From Streptomyces sp. HNM0574 (GTDB taxonomy: Bacteria > Actinomycetota > Actinomycetes > Streptomycetales > Streptomycetaceae), in assembly GCF_012726235.1 (NCBI RefSeq), contig NZ_JAASAH010000006.1, positions 62,001 through 126,000 on the forward strand: a stretch of DNA of 64,000 bases, written 5' to 3'. Shown in pieces: positions 26,183 through 34,332 of this stretch. Position 1 is the stretch's first letter; each line of letters begins with the position of its first letter. The notes under the pieces are model-generated. The model saw nothing but the letters and a program-made list of their open reading frames with translations. It did not search any database and was not told where the DNA came from. A program made the position numbers and the translations under genes.

Positions 26183-27349
26183 GTGACACCCCGGCTCCGC
26201 GACACCCCCCGTACCGGCCAGGAACCGCCGCGGCCACCGGCCGGTTCCGGCCCCGTTCCCGACGGCCCGCACGTGCCCGTGCACGAGCACATCACCGACG
26301 CGCTCAAGGCGCCCGCCTTCGTGCGGCTGTCCGGCTCCGTCGTGCTCGCCCGCTTCGAGACGATGAAGGTCTACGCCGCGCTCGGCGCCGTACGCGAACT
26401 CCTCGACCGCGGCCGCATCGTGCCGGGCCAGACGCTCGTGGACAGCTCCAGCGGCATCTACGCGCTGGCGCTCGCCCTGGCCTGCCACCGCTACGGACTC
26501 GGCTGCCACATCGTGGCCTCCACCGCCGTGGACACCGTCACCCGCGCCCAGCTGGAGGTGCTGGGCGCCACCGTCGACCAGATGCCGCCGTCCGACAGCC
26601 TCCGGCTGGACCAGGAGCGCCGCGTGCGGCACGTACGGCGGCTGCTGGCCGAGCGGCCCGGGCTGCACTGGATGCGGCAGTACCACGACCCGGTGCACCT
26701 CAGCGGCTACCGCGAGTTCGCCGAACTGGCCGAAAAGGCCCTGCCCGGCGGCGAGTTGACGGTGGTGGGTGCGGTGGGCACCGGCGCCTCCACGGGCGGG
26801 CTCACCCGGGCGCTGCGGGGGAGGGGCCGCGCGGTGCGCCTGGTGGGCGTCCAGCCGTTCGGCAGCGTCACCTTCGGCAGCGAGGGCTTCCGCGACCCGG
26901 ACGCGCTCATCGCCGGAATCGGCAGCTCCGTCCCGTTCGGCAACGTCCGGCACGAGCTGTACGACACGCTGCACTGGCTGGACTTCCGGCACGCCATGGC
27001 CGGTGCCGTGAGCCTGCTCCGCGCCCACGCCGTCTTCGCCGGACTGTCCACCGGCGCCGCGCACCTCGCCGCACGCTGGGAGGCCGCGCAGCACCCGGGC
27101 GGCACCTACCTGGTGCTCGGCGCCGACACCGGACACCGCTACACGGAGCGGGTGTTCGCGCGGCACACCGAGGCCCCGGACCCGCACACCCTGCGCCCCG
27201 CGCGGATCGAGGCCCTGGACGCGCTGCGTCCGCCGTGGTCCGTCATGCGCTGGCAGGGCAGGCCGGCGCCGGAGGCCGCCCGGCTGCCCGCGCACGAGAC
27301 CGCGCAGGTCACGCGCGCGCAGGAAACCGCCCCCGGAGGTGCCCGGTGA
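26183..27349 (+). CDS. Cysteine-synthase-like PLP enzyme of the peptide cluster
   Basis: A 388-residue fold-type II PLP enzyme. The candidate PLP lysine lies in FETMKVYAAL, the substrate loop is SSSGIYA, and the PLP-phosphate loop is GTGASTGG. The pocket sequences differ from CysK and from SbnA-type diaminopropionate synthases, so the product cannot be named; beta-replacement or beta-elimination on Ser or Cys derivatives is the family chemistry. GTG 26183 has GGAGGA seven bases upstream. It overlaps the ATP-grasp gene by four bases (GTGA), so the two proteins are probably made in equal amounts and act together. Confidence 0.78.
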   Translation: MTPRLRDTPRTGQEPPRPPAGSGPVPDGPHVPVHEHITDALKAPAFVRLSGSVVLARFETMKVYAALGAVRELLDRGRIVPGQTLVDSSSGIYALALALACHRYGLGCHIVASTAVDTVTRAQLEVLGATVDQMPPSDSLRLDQERRVRHVRRLLAERPGLHWMRQYHDPVHLSGYREFAELAEKALPGGELTVVGAVGTGASTGGLTRALRGRGRAVRLVGVQPFGSVTFGSEGFRDPDALIAGIGSSVPFGNVRHELYDTLHWLDFRHAMAGAVSLLRAHAVFAGLSTGAAHLAARWEAAQHPGGTYLVLGADTGHRYTERVFARHTEAPDPHTLRPARIEALDALRPPWSVMRWQGRPAPEAARLPAHETAQVTRAQETAPGGAR

Positions 27350-28575
27350 CGCTGGCCGCGCTCGAATCGCTCTCCTTCGGCCTGACCCGGCTGGCCGCCG
27401 CCGCGACCGCGGCCGGCCACCGGCTCGTCCTGCTCACCGGCGACCGCGGCGTCTACCGGCACGAGCTGGCCACCGTGCCCCCGGACGCGCTGGACGTGGT
27501 CGACGTCGACACCTCCGACCGCGAGGCCGTACGCCGCGCGCTGGCCCGGCTGCCCGCACTCGCCGGGCTCGTCGACACGACCGACACCTGGTCCGTCCCC
27601 GTCGCCGAACTCGCCGCCGAACTCGGCCTGCCCGGGCCGGAACCCGAGACCGTGCGGCTGCTGCGGGACAAGTCGCGGGTGCGCCGGGCGCTGCACGGCG
27701 CCGGGCTCAGCCGGGGCACCTCCGTCCCGCTCGCGCCGGGGCCGGGCGGCGCGGCCCGGGTGGTGGAGAAGGTCGGACTGCCCGCCGTGCTCAAGGACTC
27801 GGCGGGCACCTCCTCGCGCGCCGTGTGGATCGCGCACGACGAGGAGGAGCTGCGCGCCGCGCTCGCCGCGGCCGCCGGAACCCGGCTGACCGGACGGCTG
27901 TGCGCCGAACCCTTCCTCGCCGGCCCGCTGTACAGCGCGGAGACCCTCAGCTGGGACGGGACCACCCGGCTGCTCGCCGTCTGCGGCCGCCAGACCTCGC
28001 GCCGGCCGGCCGTGCGCGAGGAGGCCGCGGCGCTGCCCGTCGCGCTGCCCCCGGCCGAACTCGCCGCCGTCGAACGCTGGGTGGGCCGGGTGCTGGCGGT
28101 GGCCGGGCACCGGCGCGGCTTCGCGCACGTCGAGTTCGCGCACACCACGCACGGCCCCGAACTGGTCGAGATCAACCGCAGGATCGGCGGCGCCCTGATC
28201 GCCGAGGCCCTCTGCCGCACCCTGCGCACCGACGTGTACGCGGCGCTCACCGACGTCACCCTCGGCAGACGCCCGGCCCTGCTGGACGCGCCGCACCGCA
28301 CCGACGGTCCCGCCGTCGCCTTCGTCCTCGTCTACGCCGACCGGCCCGGCGTCCTGGACGGCTGGACGGGACTCGACGGGCTGACGGCGTTCCCCGGAGC
28401 GCCCGAGTGGTACCCCACGCGCGCCCCCGGCGACCCGGTCCCCTCCGTGGACGACCAGCGCGGCTGCACCGGGATGGTGCTCGCCGAGGGGCCCACCGCC
28501 GAAGTGGCCCAGCACCGCGCCTGGAGCGCCGCCACCACGGTCCGCGCGGTGCTCCGCCAGGACCCCGCGGCGTGA
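27346..28575 (+). CDS. ATP-grasp ligase
   Basis: A 409-residue ATP-grasp enzyme of the carboxylate-amine ligase type. Visible features: the preATP-grasp N-terminal domain, LPAVLKDSAGTSSRAVW (the phosphate-binding loop), the FAHVEFAHTTHGPELVEINRRIGG metal-binding segment typical of L-amino-acid ligases and carnosine-synthase-like enzymes, and a C-terminal lid domain. The family joins a carboxylate to an amine via an acyl phosphate, so it could make an amide from the PLP enzyme's product or modify the cluster peptide. GTG 27346 overlaps the PLP stop, with GGAGG upstream. Confidence 0.83.
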   Translation: MTLAALESLSFGLTRLAAAATAAGHRLVLLTGDRGVYRHELATVPPDALDVVDVDTSDREAVRRALARLPALAGLVDTTDTWSVPVAELAAELGLPGPEPETVRLLRDKSRVRRALHGAGLSRGTSVPLAPGPGGAARVVEKVGLPAVLKDSAGTSSRAVWIAHDEEELRAALAAAAGTRLTGRLCAEPFLAGPLYSAETLSWDGTTRLLAVCGRQTSRRPAVREEAAALPVALPPAELAAVERWVGRVLAVAGHRRGFAHVEFAHTTHGPELVEINRRIGGALIAEALCRTLRTDVYAALTDVTLGRRPALLDAPHRTDGPAVAFVLVYADRPGVLDGWTGLDGLTAFPGAPEWYPTRAPGDPVPSVDDQRGCTGMVLAEGPTAEVAQHRAWSAATTVRAVLRQDPAA

Positions 28576-28613
28576 CCGCCCGCATCCCCACGACGGAAGA
28601 CGGAGACCCGACG

Positions 28614-29591
28614 ATGCGACCCGACCCCTCCCCGGAGCCGCAGCCCACCGCGGACGACCCCGGACCCCGGCGGACGGCGGCGCGGGTGACGCTCCGTTCG
28701 GACTCGCGGGCCGCCGCGGCCGACGGCCTGGCCGCCCTCGTCCTCACGGCACTGATCTTCGCGCTGCTCTACGTCCGGATCAGGAACGGCAGTTCCTCGA
28801 CGCTGACCGTCATGCCGTTCATGGCCGACGCCGGCGCGTTCTGGCTGTACTTCCTCAGCCAGGCGTTCGGCTGGTCCGCGCTGCTGTGGGCCTGGCTGAC
28901 GGTCCTGCTCGGCCTGCTGCTCTCCGGACCGCGCCCGCGCGCGCACCGGGGAGCGTGGCTCTCCGGCCCCCGGCTGGAGCGCCTGCACCGCACCACGAGC
29001 CTCAACACCATCGCGCTGATCGCCGCGCACGCCCTGGTGTTCGCCGCCGAACTGGTCCGGCACGACACCGGCGCCTGGCACGCGAGCCTGGCCCGCGCGC
29101 TCGTCGAGGCGTTCGTCCCCGGCGGCTACACCTCGGGCACCGGCCGTGTCGCGATCCCCGTCGGCCAGGCCGCGCTGTACCTCGCGATCCCGCTCGGCCT
29201 GCTGTTCTACGTCCGCCACCGGATCGGCCCGCGCACCTGGCGGGTGCTGCACCGCTTCGTGCTCGTCGTCTACGTCCTGAGCCTCTGGCACACGCTGCTG
29301 TACGGCACGAACGTCTGGTACGACGGCGCTTTCCGGACGGTGCTCTGGGCGCTCCAACTCCCGCTCGCCGCACTGTTCCTGCTGCGGCTGCTCCGCCCGG
29401 CCCGCCGCTCCCAGCGGCTGACCCGGCCCGGCCCGGGAGCGGGTCCGCGCCTGCGCTGGGGGCTGCGGCTCGCGGGCAGGCTGGTGGCCGCGGGGCTGGT
29501 GGTGCTGGTGCTCGTGGTGCTCGCCACGGGGCGCGACGGCGGCCGCGAGAAGCCCCCGGAGGACACCTCCTCGACCCACAACCACGGCTGA
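28614..29591 (+). CDS. Ferric-reductase-like transmembrane protein
   Basis: A 325-residue membrane protein with about six to seven helices after a ~45-residue Pro/Arg-rich cytoplasmic tail. Two helices carry spaced histidines, LHRTTSLN with IAAHALVF, and RVLHRFVL with LWHTLLYG, the arrangement of b-type heme ligands in the ferric reductase-like domain (YedZ/NOX type). No flavin or NAD domain is fused, so an electron donor must come from elsewhere. The ATG has CGGAGAC upstream; GTG 28572, overlapping the ATP-grasp stop, would couple translation. The C-terminus ends in a short His-containing tail. Confidence 0.78.
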   Translation: MRPDPSPEPQPTADDPGPRRTAARVTLRSDSRAAAADGLAALVLTALIFALLYVRIRNGSSSTLTVMPFMADAGAFWLYFLSQAFGWSALLWAWLTVLLGLLLSGPRPRAHRGAWLSGPRLERLHRTTSLNTIALIAAHALVFAAELVRHDTGAWHASLARALVEAFVPGGYTSGTGRVAIPVGQAALYLAIPLGLLFYVRHRIGPRTWRVLHRFVLVVYVLSLWHTLLYGTNVWYDGAFRTVLWALQLPLAALFLLRLLRPARRSQRLTRPGPGAGPRLRWGLRLAGRLVAAGLVVLVLVVLATGRDGGREKPPEDTSSTHNHG

Positions 29592-29688
29592 CCTGCGGCG
29601 CGGAAACCGGCCGGGAGCCACATGTCCGGCGAGGGGCTTGTCAGTTGGGGGCCGCTGTGCGTTCACCGCCGGGTCACCCGGAAGTCCG

Positions 29689-29718
29689 TTGACACGTTCT
29701 TGGTGATCTCTTTACGCT
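29689..29718 (+). promoter_or_regulatory. Strong promoter of the GCIS peptide gene
   Basis: A consensus TTGACA -35 box (29689-29694), an 18-bp spacer and TACGCT -10 (29713-29718) precede the peptide ATG by about 65 bp. It is among the best consensus matches in the window and would let the peptide be expressed separately from, and above, the upstream enzyme genes. Confidence 0.65.
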
Positions 29719-29782
29719 CTCTTGGCATTGTGGCGGCCGCGCCGTGCGGCCGTACACACCCCCACGTACGACGGAGGTTCAC

Positions 29783-29944
29783 ATGGACAAGCTCATCGCG
29801 AAGCTGGCGCAGGACGACGTCTGGGCGAAGTGGGTCGCGGCCAACTCCGCGGCGGGCGACGCCAAGACCGGCTGCATCTCCGTCGCCAAGCAGGGCTGCA
29901 TCAGCGCCGCCCCCGCCGCGGGCAAGGCCGGCTGCATCAGCTGA
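29783..29944 (+). CDS. Putative precursor peptide with three GCIS repeats
   Basis: A 53-residue peptide. Residues 1-22 are a likely amphipathic leader helix (MDKLIAKLAQDDVWAKWVA). Residues 23-53 are Ala/Gly/Lys-rich with Gly-Cys-Ile-Ser repeated at 30-33, 38-41 and 50-53; the protein ends exactly at the third repeat. Its only cysteines are C31, C39 and C51. There is no signal peptide or membrane span. A GGAGG site lies five bases upstream. It has its own promoter, a hairpin after the stop, and modification-type enzymes on both sides. I infer a ribosomally made, modified precursor, or a carrier peptide; no known family was recognised. Confidence 0.75.
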   Translation: MDKLIAKLAQDDVWAKWVAANSAAGDAKTGCISVAKQGCISAAPAAGKAGCIS

Positions 29945-29986
29945 CGCCCCCGCAGCCACCCGGCTGCCCCGGCCCACCCGGCCGGA

Positions 29987-30023
29987 CGGCCCGCGGCCCG
30001 CGCTCCGGCGCGGCCGCGGGCCG
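29987..30023 (+). terminator. Hairpin after the peptide gene, possible read-through terminator
   Basis: An 11-bp perfect stem (CGGCCCGCGGC at 29987-29997 with GCCGCGGGCCG at 30013-30023) and a 15-nt loop lie 43 bp after the peptide stop. Because the next gene has no clear promoter, this may be a partial terminator that keeps peptide transcript above enzyme transcript. Confidence 0.5.
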
Positions 30024-30117
30024 GCGTCCGTACGAGCCCGCGCGTACGGCCCGCCAGGATCCGCGCGGGCGCCGCGCGTCCGTCACGGGGCGGACGCGTC
30101 AGCCACTGAGAGGTGCG

Positions 30118-31356
30118 ATGAACGGCCAGCCCGCCCCCCACGTCGTCGACCGGATCAAGGACATCCCGCTCTACCGGTCGTCCGTCGCGCAGGGCTATTT
30201 CCCCATACTCGAGAAGTCCGACATCGCCGCCGGCTTCCCGGACAACTGGATGACGCCCGCGCTCGCCGCCGCGCTGGAGAGCGGCGAGGCCGAGTACGTG
30301 CTCTCCACCGGGACGAACCACGCCCGGATGCGCCTCATCCGTCCCCCGTACTTCCTGCTGCGCTCCTACTACCGGCTGTGGAGCGAGCACCCCGAGCTGT
30401 CCCGCACCTGGGAGCAGGGGTGCAGCCGGGTCTCGCTGACGACGGTGCGGGCCACCGAGCACGTCGCCCGGGTCAACGCGCGCAAGCGTGGCGCCGAGCC
30501 GGACCCCGCGCCGGAACCGGGGGAGCGGTGGCTCGACGAGCGCACCCTCTACCTCAACCTGGAGCTGGACCCGGCCCTGTGGGAACGGGCCGACGTGGAA
30601 CGGATGCTGGCGGAGATCCGCACCGTCCAGCAGGCCCACCCGCAGGGCCTCTACCACCTCGACTGCTCCAGCTACCACCTCGCGCACCTGATGGCCAAGG
30701 CCGACGAATGGGGCCTGTGGGACGCGTTCCCGGCTCCGGCGACGGTCGTGCACGCCTACGAGTACACGCCGCTGAACGTCCGCCGGCTGCTGGTCGAGCG
30801 CTTCGGCTGCCCCGTCGTCGACCTCTTCGGCAGCACCGAGCTCGGATACCTGTACTACAGCGACGGCTCCGGCAGGTACCGGCCGTACCTGGAGGACATG
30901 AGCGTCGAGCTGCTGCCCGTCCTCCCGGGCAGCACCCTCTACAGCCTCATCGTCACCAGCGTCCGCAACCCCCACATGCCGCTGGTGCGTTACCGCTCCG
31001 GGGACTGCGTCCGCACCGACGACGGCAGCCCCGACCCGGAGCGCATCGTCCGCTTCTCCGGGCGCGAGAAGGAGCTGCTGGTCTCGCGGAACGGCCAGGT
31101 CGCCCAGGGCGACGTCGACGACCGCGTCGCCGCCGCCTCCTCCCGTGTCTTCGTCTACCAGCTGCACCGCCTCAACGGCGAGGAGTGCACCCTCTGCTTC
31201 ACCACCTTCGACGGGCAGCCGCTGAGCGGCCCGGAGACGGAGGCGCTGCGCGGCGGCCTCGCCGAACTCACCGGAATGCGCTGCGAGGTGCAGCACCGCG
31301 AGCACATCCCGATCGGCACCTCGGGCAAGTACGCCTGGCTCGTGAACCATGACTGA
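30118..31356 (+). CDS. PaaK-like adenylate-forming enzyme
   Basis: A 412-residue protein of the phenylacetate-CoA ligase / CapK branch of the ANL superfamily, which activates carboxylates as adenylates. The P-loop-like A3 region is degenerate, VLSTGTNHAR (residues 61-70); A5 is DLFGSTELG (235-243), and A7 is RYRSGD (291-296). The C-terminal domain with GREKELLVSRNGQVAQGDVDD and a final GKYAWL lysine motif is complete. It could activate an acyl group for attachment to the peptide, or the peptide carboxylate itself. ATG 30118 follows GAGAGG. The stop overlaps or lies close to the next gene. Confidence 0.75.
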   Translation: MNGQPAPHVVDRIKDIPLYRSSVAQGYFPILEKSDIAAGFPDNWMTPALAAALESGEAEYVLSTGTNHARMRLIRPPYFLLRSYYRLWSEHPELSRTWEQGCSRVSLTTVRATEHVARVNARKRGAEPDPAPEPGERWLDERTLYLNLELDPALWERADVERMLAEIRTVQQAHPQGLYHLDCSSYHLAHLMAKADEWGLWDAFPAPATVVHAYEYTPLNVRRLLVERFGCPVVDLFGSTELGYLYYSDGSGRYRPYLEDMSVELLPVLPGSTLYSLIVTSVRNPHMPLVRYRSGDCVRTDDGSPDPERIVRFSGREKELLVSRNGQVAQGDVDDRVAAASSRVFVYQLHRLNGEECTLCFTTFDGQPLSGPETEALRGGLAELTGMRCEVQHREHIPIGTSGKYAWLVNHD

Positions 31357-31375
31357 CCCGACCCCTGGGGGAACG

Positions 31376-31885
31376 ATGACCACAGCGGCTCCGCACATCA
31401 CCGAGGCCGACCTGCGCGCCCTGCTCGGCGAGCAGCTGCACGCCGAGGTCGTGGCGTACTTCGTGCGGGACACGGGGCTGGAACGGGAGGAGGTGGAGCG
31501 CCGGGTCACCGAGTGCCTGCGCTACCTCTACCTCGTCTCCCGGTACCGCGAGCGGCTCAGCGGCCTCTTCCTCCCCGTCGAGCAGCACATCGACGAGATC
31601 TGGCACTACCTGATCCTCCAGACCCGCGAGTACCGCGCCTGGTGCGAACAGCGCCTGCCGGGCGGCTTCTTCATCGAGCACCGCAGCATCGCGTACGAGG
31701 ACTACCAGGAGGAGCCGCCGCGCGAGCGGATGCTGGAGGAGGCGCTGCGCTGGATACCGCTCTACTGCCGGGAGTTCGGCCCGTTCGACGAGGGCGCCCT
31801 GCCGCACTGGACGATGGTGCGCTTCCTGCACACCCAGCTGGAGATGCCGCTCGCGGACATCGCCGCACTGGAACCGGCCGCCTGA
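31376..31885 (+). CDS. GRDP-like (DUF1399) domain protein
   Basis: A 169-residue soluble protein. The segment VEQHIDEIWHYLILQTREY (from residue 68), followed by WCEQRLPGGFFIEH, fits the GRDP-like/DUF1399 pattern of conserved His/Trp/Cys positions (H71, W76, H77, with C and H further on), suggesting a metal or small-ligand site. Eukaryotic relatives are fused to glycine-rich regions; small bacterial versions are uncharacterised. ATG 31376 has GGGGGA before it; ATG 31349 would overlap the PaaK-like stop by eight bases. It is the last gene of the cluster and nearly abuts the convergent mgtE. Confidence 0.65.
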   Translation: MTTAAPHITEADLRALLGEQLHAEVVAYFVRDTGLEREEVERRVTECLRYLYLVSRYRERLSGLFLPVEQHIDEIWHYLILQTREYRAWCEQRLPGGFFIEHRSIAYEDYQEEPPRERMLEEALRWIPLYCREFGPFDEGALPHWTMVRFLHTQLEMPLADIAALEPAA

Positions 31886-31892
31886 GCGCCGG

Positions 31893-33260
31893 TCAGACGC
31901 CGAGGACGGCGCGGGCGGTGAGGAAGTAGATCACCAGTCCGGTGGCGTCCACGAGCGTGGTGACCATCGGTGCCGACACCACGGCGGGGTCGATGCGCAG
32001 CCGCTTGGCGAGCAGCGGCATCGTCCCGCCGACGGTGGCGGCCCAGGCGCAGATGATCACGAGCGCGACGCCGACCACCAGCGCGATGCGCGCGCCGACG
32101 AACAGCGTGCCGACGACGATGCCGAGCGCCGCCAGCAGCCCGCCCAGCACCAGCCCCACCCGGCACTCGCGCCACACCACGGCGAGCAGGTCCGAGCCGC
32201 GGACCTCGCCCACCGCCAGCGCGCGCACGCAGGCGGTCGCGGCCTGCGCGCCGGTGTTGCCGCCGGTGCCGATCAGCAGCGGGATGAACATGGCCAGCTG
32301 CGTGACCTGTTCGAGGGTGCCCTCGAAGAACTGCGTGACGCTGACCGTCAGCGTCGCCGCGAGCAGCAGCAACAGCAGCCACACCACGCGGTAGCGGGCC
32401 AGCTGCCAGACGGAGGCGGCCATGTAGTGCCCGGCCCACGGGGCCGAACCGGACTGCCGTGCCACGTCCTCGGTGTCGGCCGCCTCCAGCACCTCGACGG
32501 CGTCGTCGATGGTCAGCAGCCCGACGAGCCGGTCCTCGCTGTCGACGACGGGCAGGTCGAGCACGTTCGTCTCGCGCATCAGCCGCGCCGCCGACTCCGC
32601 CGGGTCGGTGGCGTGCGCCCGCGGCGCCTCGGTGAGCACCAGCTCGGCGACCGTCCGCTCCGGCGGGCTGAGCACCAGCTCCCGCAGCTCGACGACCCCG
32701 GTGAGGTGCCGCACGCCGTCCACCACGGGGAGCGTGTACACCGTCTCGGCGTCGGTCCCGCGGTCGCGGACCCGCGCGAGCGCCTGCGCGACGGTGAGGT
32801 CCTGGTGCAGCGGGACCGTCTGCGGCGTCATGTACCGCCCGACGGAGCCCTCGGGGTAGCCGCGCAGCGCGGCTGTCACCTGCCGGTCGTGCGGGCTCAG
32901 CCCGGACAGCACGCGCTGCGCGACCTTGGCCGGGGCCTCGCGCAGCATCCGCACCCGGTCGTCCGGGTCGAGGCCCTCGACGAGGTCGCGGAAGGCCGCG
33001 TCGCGCAGGCCCATCACGATGGTCTGCTGGTCGACCGGCTCCAGCTCCTCGAAGACGCTGATCGCCAGGTCCTTCTCCAGCAGCCGGAACGCGGCGACGG
33101 CGTCGACGTCGTTCATCCGGGCCAGCTCGTCCGCGATCAGGTGCGGCGGGTGTTCGCCGAGCCAGTGCGCGGCGTCGCGCAGGTCGTGCCGGGAGAGTGC
33201 GGCCTCGAGCGTGGTCTCGGGGTCCGTGGGCAGGTCGTCGGGCAGCTGGGAATGCGTCAT
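31893..33260 (-). CDS. mgtE: Magnesium transporter MgtE
   Basis: A 455-residue Mg2+ channel. The N-terminal superhelical MgtE_N domain (about 10-130, with LARMNDVDAVAAFRLL repeats) is followed by two CBS domains (about 135-255) and five C-terminal transmembrane helices (about 285-455). The pore motif LLIGTGGNTGAQAAT and the final VVSAPMVTTLVDATGLVIYF helix are intact. In the family the cytoplasmic domains close the pore when Mg2+ is high. ATG 33260 starts the conserved domain. No known Mg-sensing riboswitch was recognised in the upstream DNA. Confidence 0.95.
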   Translation of the reverse strand: MTHSQLPDDLPTDPETTLEAALSRHDLRDAAHWLGEHPPHLIADELARMNDVDAVAAFRLLEKDLAISVFEELEPVDQQTIVMGLRDAAFRDLVEGLDPDDRVRMLREAPAKVAQRVLSGLSPHDRQVTAALRGYPEGSVGRYMTPQTVPLHQDLTVAQALARVRDRGTDAETVYTLPVVDGVRHLTGVVELRELVLSPPERTVAELVLTEAPRAHATDPAESAARLMRETNVLDLPVVDSEDRLVGLLTIDDAVEVLEAADTEDVARQSGSAPWAGHYMAASVWQLARYRVVWLLLLLLAATLTVSVTQFFEGTLEQVTQLAMFIPLLIGTGGNTGAQAATACVRALAVGEVRGSDLLAVVWRECRVGLVLGGLLAALGIVVGTLFVGARIALVVGVALVIICAWAATVGGTMPLLAKRLRIDPAVVSAPMVTTLVDATGLVIYFLTARAVLGV

Positions 33261-34332
33261 GGCGTGGTCCTCGCGGGGCAGGTGGTGAGCCGGCGGTGTG
33301 CACGGCGGCGGCACGGGACGCGACGCCTCGCGGGAGCGGTGACGTGGTGGGCCGGGCTCAGCGGAAGAGAACCACGGGGGCGGCACACGGGAACGACGGC
33401 GCGCTCGGCGCTGGCGGCGCGTTGCGGGAGCGCGATGGTCGACTGGGAGGCTCTGTGCGCATGCCCGACCACCTCCTCGCGTCCGATTCCGTACCGGCCC
33501 CTGCTGCTGCGGGCCGCCGACCAGGGTACCTTCCCGGCCGCGGAACGCCCCGGCCGGCCGCCGCGCCCCCGTCCCCGTGACGCTCGGGACGGGGACGGCC
33601 ACCCTCCGTGGCGCCCCTTCCGGTCGTGACGGCGGAGAGGTGTGTCACCCCGGCGGGACGCCCTCTTTGTTCCGGGTGTTCCGGCTTTCACGGGGCGGCC
33701 ATGGTCACGGAGGGAAATGTTCACCGCCGATCTCGGGCCGTCTGCACCGCGTTCCCGGCCGGGCGCAAGACCCCCTCCGTCGGGCGTACTTCACCGGCGG
33801 GCCCGCCAAATCCCCGCGAACCGCGTGTTGTTGCTGGTGACAGCGGTGTTTCCGGCGCCGGTGCGCCGCGTGCGCCACGGGCGGGGAAGAGGGGCGACGG
33901 CGATGTCCGGCGCCCTCGCGGTACCCGCTCCCACCCGTGCTGACCTGCGGTGATTTCCGGCCTTCGAAGAGGTGTTCCGAGGAGTGACGGGATTTCGACC
34001 CCCGGCCTTTCCGGGTCCCTCGTACGGACGAATCCAACTCGCTGACCTGCGACGGGAGTTCGCCTCCCGGTGCGAGGCGTGGCCGGGAACCTGGCAGAAC
34101 TTTTGCGGATGGCTGGATCTCGCGGATGTGGGGTCCCGTCGATCCCGATAAGAATGTTCGCGCACTCGGGCATCAGGAGTCGCGCCACGGACCGCAGGAC
34201 CACCGGGGGCGTGACACGGGGGGAAGCTCGCGAGTGCGTCGTCGCGTGCGCGGAGCCGCGTTCCCATCGCGGGCTCTGTCCCCTCTCCCCCTGAATGCCG
34301 CTGTCCAGGCGCTCGTAGGGATTGGAGGGGGA
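33261..34332. other. 1-kb gene-free region between mgtE and the eCIS locus
   Basis: About 1,070 bp shared by divergent mgtE and the sheath gene. It contains a perfect 8-bp-arm hairpin (33569-33598) and, from roughly 33,640 on, sequence less GC-rich than the coding DNA on either side. No frame shows convincing codon bias or a ribosome site. The eCIS promoter must lie here; a TAAGAAT -10-like box occurs at 34149-34155 without a good -35. Confidence 0.6.
33569..33598. repeat. Inverted repeat upstream of mgtE
   Basis: CCGTCCCC (33569-33576) and GGGGACGG (33591-33598) form a perfect 8-bp dyad with a 14-nt loop. It may be an mRNA leader hairpin of mgtE or a boundary terminator between the divergent units. 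Confidence 0.5.

Noticed and set aside
29783..29944. Lanthipeptide, lasso, thiopeptide or methanobactin precursor
   Set aside because: None of the defining maturation enzymes is nearby, and the GCIS repeats do not match those core patterns.
33261..33600. Magnesium riboswitch (M-box/ykoK) upstream of mgtE
   Set aside because: I could not align the leader to the conserved core; only a simple 8-bp dyad is visible.
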